The position numbers and the translations under genes are program-made. Of a stretch of DNA of 64,000 nucleotides, positions 32,115 through 41,199 are shown piece by piece. The number at the start of each line of letters is the position of its first letter. The stretch's first letter is position 1. Under the pieces are notes generated by a model. That model had not been told where the DNA came from and did no database searches. It saw only the letters and a program-made list of their open reading frames with translations. This DNA is from Phragmites australis (Eukaryota > Streptophyta > Magnoliopsida > Poales > Poaceae). The stretch is from contig NC_084929.1 of the NCBI RefSeq assembly GCF_958298935.1, positions 2,108,001 through 2,172,000 of the forward strand, written 5' to 3'.

Positions 32115-33520
32115 CTTTGCCGAGTGCCCCCGATCTGGCACTCGGCAAAGAGGGGTTTTCTTAAAAAAAAATTTAAAAATCTTTGCCGAGTGCCCCCGAT
32201 CTGGCCCTCGGCAAAGAGGGGTTTTTTTTAAAAAATTTGAAATTCTTTGCCGAGTGCCAGACGTCCTGGCACTCGGCAAAGAGGCTCCTTTCCCGAGTGT
32301 CATTTTTTGACACTCGGCAAACCCTAATTTTTTTTTCACTTTTGACCTCCAAACTTTTTCTGCAGTCCTCATACAATACCTGGTACTCCATGTTCCAATG
32401 TGGCACATTTCTCGGACTTTTTCTATATTTCTTTAATTTATTTTAATTAATTGAATTTTCTTGGATAATTCAAATTATAACTGCTAGTCATTCGAATAAT
32501 GAAAAAAAAAATGAATGGAAAAATGATATTCATGTTATTTAGTATAATGTGAGGCTGTATCCAGGAACAGACCACAAATTGCGAACATCTTGTTCACGAA
32601 ACATGACCACGAACTTGCGGTCGAGTTGTTTTTAAATTGTATAAAAAGCAAACGAAGTCCGAAAATCATGAAACTTGTCAAGATGTAATGATATCATATG
32701 TGGAGGCTGTGATAAAAATTTGAAAAGGTTTTGCGCAAGTTGTCATGTACGATACTTGTAACCGTTGCAAACCGAAGAAGTTTACCCAGGTTTCTTCGTA
32801 GATTCTTCGGTTTGCAAGCATCGTACGTGACAACTTGTGCAAAACCTTCTCAAATTTTTATCACAGCCTCCACATATGATATCATGACATCTTGACAAGT
32901 TTCATGATTTTCGAACTTCGTTTGCTTTTTATACAATTTAAAAACAACTCGACCGCAAGTTCGTGGTCATGTTTCGTGAACTCGATGTTCGAAATTTATG
33001 GTCTGTTCCTGGATACGGCCTCACATTATACTAAATAACATGAATATCATTTTTTCATTCATTTTTTTTTCATTATTCGAATGACTAGCAGTTATAATTT
33101 GAATTATCCAAGAAAATTCAATTAATTGAAATAAATTAAAGAAATATAGAAAAAGTCCGAGAAATGTGCCACATTGGAACATGGAGTACCAGGTATTGTA
33201 TGAGGACTGCAGAAAAAGTTTAGAGGTCAAAAGTGAAAAAAAAAAATTAGGGTTTGCCGAGTGTCAAAAAATGACACTCGGGAAAGGAGCCTCTTTGCCG
33301 AGTGCCATATGTTTGCCGAGTTCTTTATCTCTGACACTCGGCAAATTGCCTCTTTGCCGAGTTCTTTCTCTATGGCACTCGGCAAAGAGCCTCTTTGCCG
33401 AGTGCCAGATGTTTGCCGAGTTCTTTCTCGCTGGCACTCGGCAAAGAGGCTCTTTGCCGAGTGCCCGATAAAAAGCACGCGGCAAAGTCTGAGACACTCG
33501 GCAAAGAAGCCGTCTCCGGT
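32115..33520. repeat. CACTA 5' subterminal TTTGCCGAGTG arrays flanking the palindrome
   Basis: Around seven motif copies occur at 32117-32320 and around a dozen at 33250-33510. In the intact family these would be one array. Here they lie on both sides of the long palindrome, and the innermost copies are part of its arms. Confidence 0.8.
32267..33307. repeat. ~1.04-kb near-perfect palindrome (two ~510-bp inverted arms)
   Basis: The left arm, 32267-32779, reads in reverse complement as the right arm, 32803-33307, with scattered substitutions. For example GAACATGGAGTACCAGGTAT (right) answers ATACCTGGTACTCCATGTTC (left), and TGGATACGGCCTCACATTAT answers ATAATGTGAGGCTGTATCCA. The spacer is about 23 bp around TTTACCCAGGTTTCTTCGTA. 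The outer ends include subterminal CACTA motifs, so one subterminal segment has been duplicated head to head. No coding sequence is present in the arms. Transcription through it would give a long RNA hairpin. Confidence 0.92.
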
Positions 33521-34191
33521 AGTGCCACCCGGTCGCGCGCGCTCTCCACGCACGCGCTGGCGTTGAGCGACCTCCAGCACTGCGACGCGGCGTATGCCCG
33601 CGGTGCCCCCCGCGCGGCCCCGGGCGCTGCCGACGAGTAGTAGTAGTCCCTCGCGCCCGGCGCGGCAGCCGTGACGTCCCGCACGAATGCCGCCGCGGCG
33701 ACCGCGAACCCCCGCGCGGACGCCGCGGGCATGGTGGAGTTGGAGCACACCGCTGTGTCGGTGGCGACGGCGGTGAAGTTGTCGGGGCCGAAGCGGAGGA
33801 AGCAGCCGTCGAGGTAGATGCGGCCGCCGGTGGCGGGCAGGCAGTGGTGCAGCTTGACGCGGCTCTGCGCGTAGCAGAGCTGGCAGTCCGTGGGGGAGAG
33901 GTAGGCCATGCACTGGCCGAGCCCGAAGACGGTGTTGATCCCGCTGACGGTGGCCGCGGCGCCGAAGCCGTGGCGTGTGACGTTCTGGTAGATCATCTCC
34001 AGCGTGTTGACGAAGCTGACGTCGAAGGCCTCCGGGTCCGCCGCCGGCGTGGTCCCGCACACTGTGGCCAGGATCGCCGGCGTGCCCGAGTTATCTGCGC
34101 CAGCGGTGGCGGCGAAGAAGAAGAGAAGGTGGACGACGGCCGCGGCCGGGAGCAAGGGGTGGCGCGGTCTTCCTGGTCGCCGCCGCTGCAT

Positions 34192-34679
34192 GGCGCCGCG
34201 CTCGTGTCGCGCGTGCGAATGTCTCGTTCGTGGCTTCATTTTTGTACGTGGCGTGGCATGCCCGTCGTGTGTTTGCGGTCTGAACTGGTGGAAGTTGCAG
34301 CTGGCTACTTCTTTGGAGTGACGTGGCAGAATGGACGTGTTTTCATTTGATTTTTAGTAAGAAAAAATTGCTACAGTTCTGGCTTAGTCACTAACAATTC
34401 ATCATCTACTCATGTAGAACAAAAAACTAGACATGCATGTCCGTTCAACGCAGGGGTGGAACCAGCCCTACATCTCAGGCTGGCCCATTCAAATCTGATT
34501 TGGATGTAAAAATTTCTATTATTTCTATAGTAATTTCAATGGAAATTTGGGCCCATGGCCTGGGCTGAAACCTAGCTTGCCATGGGCCTGAGTCCGCCCC
34601 TGATCAACTTATGATTACATATATAACCCATTGTGTTTTCGTGTGTTGACTGTTGAGCCAGTAATAAATACTCCACAAC
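34192..34679. promoter_or_regulatory. Upstream region of the CRK pseudogene
   Basis: On the minus strand this would contain the promoter and 5' UTR of the former CRK. An upstream in-frame ATG at 34239 exists, but the one at 34191 is closer to the signal peptide. The 34450-34620 part (CATGGGCCTGAGTCCGCCCC) resembles a worn repeat. No TATA box is convincing. Confidence 0.35.
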
Positions 34680-35470
34680 ATTTTTTTATAGGAGAACGAG
34701 CTTTGTTTCTATTGAAAGTAATATAACAGTACACATATACCAGATCGCTAGATGCAATAGCAAAGTACCGAGAGGCACCAAACCAAATTAAAGACCTTAG
34801 GACCACTGATAAACAAGTTTCAGACATAATCCCACTAGATACATCAAGCAAAATACACATCAAACAGGTCAGAGCTCTAGAAGCACATATACACATAGTA
34901 GACATAATAAGCAAGCTATAACTCGACCACATCAGATTGGGTAAGATAGCTTGGCTGAAAGTTGATGGACCACTCCTTTTCTTGTCACCCTCTTTGAACG
35001 AGATTTTTTAACTTTGTAAATAAGAAAGACCTTTAAGAAGAATATCAATCAGTTTGTTAGAAAAAATCTTTTCAATCGTCATCTTATTACGAGCACGCCA
35101 CATAGCCTATCTAAGACCTAAAAAAAGAAGCAACGTAATTTTGCGAGTATATTCAGATTATTTATCAAATGACCAAGAACAAGGTCATCAAGGGACTTGA
35201 GTTGGTCCACCCATCTAAAATACTCTCTGATCACACTTCATATGAATTTATCAAGGACACACTGAAAAAAATGTGCTCAGTAGTTTCCTTTTTGCCGCAT
35301 AGACAACCGCACTCGCTACCCTTCCAATCTCTGCGTTTTAGCGAGGTTGCAGTTTGGAGTCTATTGTTAAACATTTATCAAAGAAAAACCTTAATTTTCT
35401 TAGGGATTTTATATTTCCATATCCTCCCACTAATCTTGCTTCTTACACCTCTATCAAGAATAAACCGATA
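34680..35470 (-). mobile_element. L1-type LINE 3' fragment, antisense
   Basis: On the minus strand, frames with stops encode KYKIPKKIKVFLWQMFNNRL and CGCLCGKKETTEHIFFQC, the zf-RVT (Cys/His) region found at the end of plant LINE ORF2. The 3' UTR, ending CTTTCAATAGAAACAAAGC, runs into a T run on the plus strand at 34680-34687, the poly(A) of the minus-strand element. It is 5'-truncated and decayed. Confidence 0.75.
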
Positions 35471-36175
35471 AAGGGATTTAGATAAATATGAGAACATATA
35501 TCAAGAACATTACATTTTTCCACAACAAATATTATGTATGACTAATAGATAAATATGAGAATATATATAGAGAACATTACATTTTTCACAATATATGTTT
35601 TGTTATTTATTGTCTATATGGTTTGGAACTAACTTATTTTTTCTATAAGACACTAGCCCATACTCTTTTATCATTAAATTGTTTGTCACATTAAATTTTA
35701 TTTTATATGGACGTGTATTTAATATTTAAGACATAAACAAGTAGGGTATCCGGAGTGGGCTAAGCAGTTGTTTGTGAATGGTAAACACACGCAGCATCAA
35801 TCATCGATCGCCACGCGGGCGTTGACACTGGTTGAGATTGATGGACACCGGCCGGCCAGCGAATTCCGGCGGCCTCTGAGGTTGACGCCGGCCGCCTAAT
35901 TGCTACGCGTGGCACGTGCAGCTCACTTACTTATCATGCTAGGGAGACCCATGCCACGCTTATAGGCAACATCTTTTTCAGTTGGCCTCGCTCTTCCAAC
36001 AGTTAATAGGAGGATATGGCTGTTACCGTAGCCTTCTCACCGAAGCGATTAATTTTTTAACCATTAAAACGTAGGGCTCGTCACCTGCCTGACAGAAACC
36101 TATTCTTACTATTTTTAAATCCTTCCAGCATGCGACATAAGCCTAATTCTTGCTATTTTTTTTCAAACGGCGCCT
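35471..36175. other. Gene-free spacer and promoter region of the RPAP3-like gene
   Basis: The first part is AT-rich. A ~55-bp phrase, AGATAAATATGAGAACATAT followed by AGAACATTACATTTTTC, is repeated at about 35480 and 35545. GC-rich sequence from 35800 (CGGCCGGCCAGCGAATTCC) precedes the RPAP3-like 5' UTR. Confidence 0.45.
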
Positions 36176-36518
36176 ATGTTAAATTTGGAAAATGAAAGTA
36201 AGAAAACCTTCACTCCTCTCTCTGCAACCTGGGCCGACTTGGCCCAGCGCGCTGGTCCGTCATCGACCTTCCACACCAGCCCAATCTCTCCCCGCCTCGG
36301 TCCAGCCAACGCCGCGCAAAACCAATCGCCGATCCACCACCGGAGGTCCCTTGGACTATCGGAGCCCACAGTCCACAGCGAACGCTCTCCGGCTACGGGC
36401 TACCCCGTCCTCCCCACCTCGACGGCTCGTCGAGACTCTAGAGCCCTCGGCCACCTCCCTTCGCCGTTCCTCGTGCGGCTGCCCGAGCTCCAGCTTGAGG
36501 GCGAGGAACTACCCCCAC

Positions 36519-36638
36519 GTAATGCTCTCCCACGATTTTTCTATTCATCTTTGTGTTTGCTTCTCTGTTCTTGGGTTTTCGTGGCGGTTCCGTTCTTGGC
36601 TGTCTCGGATATGTGGGTTCTTCTGTTCCTGACAACAG
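36519..36638 (+). other. Probable 5' UTR intron of the RPAP3-like gene
   Basis: A donor (CCCAC|GTAATG) and an acceptor (TGACAACAG|TTCAATATGG) bracket 120 bp just upstream of the start codon at 36645. The preceding C-rich region, from about 36200, would be the first untranslated exon. Confidence 0.5.
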
Positions 36639-36644
36639 TTCAAT

Positions 36645-39600
36645 ATGGATTTCAGGGGCTTCTTGGATAACTTGCAAGTTTAAGACGGCCACGATCTGGG
36701 AGTAAGAGGCGGCGGAGATATGGTAAAAGCTCTCATGGACTACCCCCTTTTAGTGAAGAAGTGTGAGCCTCAGCTGTTTCCGCAGCTTGAGGGTTAGATA
36801 CCAAGGGAATCTTGGTGATTAGCGCAAATGTGGTTTAATGAAGAATTTATGCCTTTAGTGCTTGGAGTGCAGAATTTGCTATCAGTCAAAATGGCGAGCT
36901 TTAATTGGTGAAGAACTGAATTTAACTTAGACCGTAGTTTGAGGTTATTTCCCATGTGATTGCTAAAGATGAGTGGATTGGCAGCACTTTCGACTATTAT
37001 CTATAGTTAGTACTTAAAAACTTCAATTTTTTTTGCTCACTCCCTCTCTATTGAGTGCTTGTGTTGTGTCATGTTTTTGGACCTGTGGCTTAAAAGTGAA
37101 AAAATAACCTTTGCAGGAGTATAAAGCGAGATCCAATGGTGCTTCGGGAGCTTCCACCGGAAATCTTGGTGATCGGTACAACTATGTGAAGTATTCAAGC
37201 TCCTTAAACGATGAACCAATGCCCGATGCTGCGTCAGAAAAGGAACAGGTTGGAATATGTGTTAAATCTCTGGTGATTTTGTTAGAACTTTAGGTTGTTG
37301 CATAGACAAGCCTTGTTGATGCTAAACCTGTTGTTTTCTGTATATTGTTTCTAGGGTAATGAGTATTTCAAACAGAAAAAGTTCTCTGAAGCTATTGAGT
37401 GCTACTCAAGAAGCATTGGGTTGTCTCCTACAGCAGTGGCTTTTGCAAATAGAGCTATGGCATATCTTAAACTAAGAAGGCAAGTCACTGTGAGACCGTA
37501 TGCATTCACTTCAGCAAATGTTATTATTCACTACTTGTGCTTTTAACTGCAAATAGTTCACCTTAGTTGAATCTGTCATCATATTTTAGTTGGTATCAGC
37601 AATTTTAGACTGTAGAACAGGGCATATTTTGTGTATTGTTGCCTTTATGCTATTTGTGATATATTTCATATTTTTGTTTAACTGCCGTGGAACCTGGAAG
37701 TTGTGTTTCCAAGAGTTGCTATCTGGGTGATGTCTTATATTGGTGATATATGAAATTCGTTAGATTTGAGAAGGCAGAGGACGATTGCACTGAAGCTCTG
37801 AATCTGGATGATCGCTATATTAAAGCATACTCACGGCGAATTACTGCAAGAAAAGAACTTGGGAAGCTTAAGGAAGCAATGGATGGTATCCATGTTGTAA
37901 CCCTCCTTTCTTTGTTTTAAATTTTAATTTTGTATGTGTGAATATTGACCAGTATTGTACACCAATTATGTGTATAGATGCTGAATTTGCCATCAGTCTT
38001 GATCCAAACAATGCAGAGCTGAGGAAGCAGTATTCTGAGATAAAAGCATTGCACATGGAGGTGAAGAAACTCTACTTCAAAGCATTACATCGAACATCTT
38101 AGCAAAACACCTTTTGTGTTAACTAAGCTTTCTGGCAATTTTACTGGTCTTTGGTTATATAAAATTTCATTTGAACTTAGAGACTATAAATGTTTTTGTT
38201 TGTGTGATTGGTAAAATGTCTTTTCAATATGGAATGGTTGTAAGTGTGATTTCTTGGTAGCATAACCACATGGACGACCTCTGCAGAGAATATATGTGTT
38301 TTTGATTGTCTCTCTCAAGAATACTGATTGGCTTATTAATTCTGCAGAAAATGGCGAAGAAAGCTTCAGTGCTAGCTGATAAAAAGGACAGCACTTCTCA
38401 TCCACCGACTATCTCCCAGAAGGTAGGTTCAAGTGCAGTTATACAGTGCCATAATACTTTTGTAGTTATTTTTGTTTATGAACTATTCATATCTTCAATG
38501 CTACCAGTTGACTACAGTTTTGAGTTTTCTAATAAGTAAAGTCATGGTTTTCATTGTCTAACAAATTATGTAAGTATAGTGCAAGTCATGCACGTGGCTT
38601 GGCTTTGCCCTTTCGAATTAGGCCTTTGCTGTTTGTTCTGTTTCTTGAAGAGTTGGTTGCATTCCGCATTGTCTCTTTAGGTTTTAGCGAACATGTTTTG
38701 TTGGACTTGGTTGCATTCCATCTAGTCTGTTTAGGCTTTAGCCAACATGTTTTGTTGGACTTATATACCAGATCTCCCGATCTAATTCTACAGGACAGTT
38801 TCATGGAAGTTGATTCACCTATTGGAACTGCAATGGAGATGAGAGAGAGTGCAGGTGGAAGGCCTAAAGGGGGATCTGGAGTAATCATCAATAACAGTGT
38901 CATGCAGGTCTTTCTTTCTACAGCATTTCTGACTAACACCCATGATCTCTGTGTTGGTACTTATCGATGTTATACCGTGGCATAGTTAGAATCACCTATA
39001 TCATATACGTACTATAGGATTTACTGTGCAAGTTATTTAGGTTATTTTGCTTGCAATCTTTCTAAGATATAGCATGTGTATTTTCTATTTTGCTTTTAAA
39101 AACTGATATCTATGGTTAAGCAAACTACTGCCTCATATATTTATAGGAGTTCCCAAAACTCATGCGCTCTCCTCAACTGAAACAGGTTTTCAAATTCTGT
39201 ACTTGTTTTAAACTTACCTGAAGTCCTGAACTAGCTTCCTACAGACAGCTTCCCAATTTAAACAGAGAAAAAGGCCGCTAACTGCTAGTTAACCCTTGAG
39301 CTATGTGCTATTCACATTGGAGTGGAGCATGATGGTGCAGGTGGTTGGAAAATCTTGAATGAGTAGGGGCAAACCCTCCTCTGCCCACTGCAAGATGGAA
39401 CTACATCACTGAATGCCGACTACACTAAGAGTTCTGTTTTGAGGCACATATTTGTTCTTTAAGAGTTTAATGCAATTGTGATGGCGCAGAAGTGTTTGTT
39501 TTTTACAGTTCGATGGAAATATTTCTGTTTCTTTATGCCTCGTGTCAAATATTTGTTGCAGCAGTCTCGAGATGCTAAACAAAAGCCCGGGTCAGAAGCT

Positions 39601-40527
39601 TCAGTTCAAGATCTTGCATCGCGTGCTGCTTCACGGTATCTGGCCAGCACTGTAAAAAGCATTAAGACACCAAAGACAGCTTATGACTTTGAGGTTTCTT
39701 GGAGAGCTCTTTCTGATGACACTGCCCAGCAAATACACTTATTAAAGGTTTATTTGTAGCCCTTTTCTTCTTTTTTTTGGCACCTTTGCTTACCTAATCT
39801 TGATGCGTAATTTCCTGCCTTCTTGTTTTGCAAGCAGTCAATTCCACCAGCAAGCCTACCAGAGATTTTTAAGAACTCACTTTCCGCAGCCTTTCTTATT
39901 GAAATTGTGAAGTGTGCATCCTCAATTTTCCGGTGCGCTCACTTGTTAATTTTTAGTAGTCCTTTTGCACTATGCCAGTCGGGGCCTTGGTTGATATAAT
40001 TGTACTTATTACACACTCAGATATGATGCAGCGTTAGCTGTTAGCATTTTGGAGAATTTGGCAAAAGTTCCACGCTTTGACTTGATAATCATGTGCCTCT
40101 CATCCATGCACAAATCTGGTAAGTTTGAACTTGTGCCCCTAAACTCCTTTCTTTTCCCCCATCATGCTCAGCTACCTCTTAGACTCGTACTATTCGAAGG
40201 CTGATAAACCATAAAAGGAACTGCTAAATGAGTTAGCTGGGGAATGGGGAATAGTAGTTTAATATATTTTGGCGTTCTTGTAGGATTATTGAGTTAAAAA
40301 CACATGAAGACTGTTTATTTTCTTAGTGTTCAATAGTTGGACAACATCTTTTAATGAACTCTTCTAATTGATGGTTTCATCTTTTTCCCCGATTAGAACT
40401 GAGAAGGATGTGGGATGAAGTATTCCTTGTTGAAAAAGCATCAGCTGATCAGATGGAAGTCCTCAGGCAGCTGCGAGGTAAATATATTCAGGGAGGATGG
40501 CAGGATAGCATGTTTGCTTCGAGTTAA
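36645..40527 (+). CDS. RPAP3: RPAP3-like TPR co-chaperone (12 coding exons, 410 aa)
   Basis: RPAP3/Tah1-type proteins bind HSP90 through TPRs and work with R2TP in assembling RNA polymerase II and other large complexes. Coding exons: 36645-36677, 37117-37248, 37355-37479, 37764-37885, 37978-38060, 38348-38422, 38794-38907, 39147-39185, 39562-39747, 39838-39932, 40021-40118, 40397-40527. They total 1233 nt with every junction in phase. The protein begins [11 protein letters not shown]. Three tandem TPRs span about residues 56-165 ([54 protein letters not shown]). A variable linker precedes the RPAP3_C domain, about residues 275-405 ([39 protein letters not shown]). The intron after 37479 has a GC donor (AG|GCAAGT). 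The short acidic/Trp segment (DWELSLK) that usually follows the first exon is not found, so the N-terminus may be shortened. The gene looks functional. Confidence 0.88.
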
Positions 40528-41199
40528 TGATGACGGTGTAAAGAAGGATCATTAGAAAGCCTTCGCTGGCTTGCCAATGCCAACCAATATTTTCGCATCA
40601 TTTTCCCTGCCAAATGGTTGGAGTCAATGGTAGATGCAGTTTAGGAACATATATTAGAAACATGTGCTGAGATGAAAAGGTTGTTGTGCTTGCTATATGT
40701 TGCCGTGTATTCCAGGACTATTTGAGTTATGCATGTCCTTACACCTTGGTGTTACCGATTCCCGAGGTTCACATCTTGCAGCACGTAAGTTAGTGACTTG
40801 TATGAACAATGAGAACACTTGTCCCTCGGTGCATGCATGCTTTGCTCGCGGCAGCTAGCGTTGGTGTTTCAGGTGGTGGTGCTTGCCAAGCCTAACGACT
40901 GACGAATTGAGACAGTATGATTATCGTTCTCGCTCATTCTTCCTTCTGATTCAAGAAGCGTCCTGGAAAATGGGAGTCCTTTCTTCCTTCAGTCTAGCAG
41001 AGGCATTCTTAGTTCACTGGTCGTCGTCGACATTCTGACGCCAGGCTCCGCCTCGTCGTGTCCAGGCTCGGTCCGCTCCTGCGTTGCGACGGAGCTGTTC
41101 GACGCATTTCCTCACTGGGACATGCTCTCAACTCTACTTTTTCCTTGTGGATTTCGTCGGTGGAAATCCATCTTTCTTTTCTAAATATGCCGCAAAAGA
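40528..41199 (+). other. 3' UTR and flank of the RPAP3-like gene
   Basis: The sequence to about 40780 fits a 3' UTR (TTTAGGAACATATATTAG, then TTGTGCTTGCTATATG). The LINE begins somewhere between 41040 and 41250; its 5' end could not be fixed. Confidence 0.45.

Larger units (their letters stand above)
24320..33524 (-). mobile_element. CACTA (En/Spm-type) DNA transposon, 9.2 kb
   Basis: The left end reads CACTAGCGTACGAGACAGC and the right end, in reverse complement, CACTACCGGAGACGGC. Both then continue CTTCTTTGCCGAGTG, so the terminal inverted repeats match after an imperfect first dozen bases. Arrays of TTTGCCGAGTG in both orientations fill both subterminal regions. Two genes lie inside on the minus strand in the usual order, tnp2 (30762-27135) then tnpA-like (27013-24959). 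The adjacent trinucleotides (AGG and CCA) do not form the expected 3-bp duplication, so a few bases at one border may have been lost. Both genes are broken, so this copy would depend on a helper. It is inserted in the second DUF26 domain of a CRK gene. Confidence 0.9.
22932..34191 (-). pseudogene. Cysteine-rich receptor-like kinase (CRK/DUF26) split by a CACTA element
   Basis: CRKs are plasma-membrane kinases with two extracellular DUF26 (gnk2) domains. The minus-strand start at 34191 (MQRRRPGRPRHP) leads to a signal peptide, then DUF26-1 with the C-x8-C-x2-C motif (CMAYLSPTDCQLC) and the start of DUF26-2 (QCWRSLNASACVESARDRV). At 33525 the CACTA element interrupts; DUF26-2 resumes at 24319 as CLPAAAEGYGLSAGC. 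The transmembrane and P-loop exons that should follow are missing. Kinase exons are 24038 to about 23845 (VLPDGREVAVKRLFFNTR, then an in-frame TAG), about 23768-23515 ([27 protein letters not shown]), and about 23389-22932 (GYMAPEYIVHG, then a one-base deletion, then LLDPNLREQC and a C-terminal tail). The nonsense codon, frameshift, lost exons and insertion make it a clear pseudogene. Confidence 0.9.

Noticed and set aside
31674..32408. 244-codon minus-strand frame with repeated Pro/Ala
   Set aside because: It is built from TTTGCCGAGTG repeats and the low-complexity GC block of the CACTA; no domain is seen, and the frame runs into the palindrome arm.
33227..34060. 277-codon minus-strand frame partly overlapping the CRK ectodomain
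   Set aside because: It is in a different frame from the DUF26 protein and Arg/His-rich; it is a shadow of the true frame (34191 to 33525).
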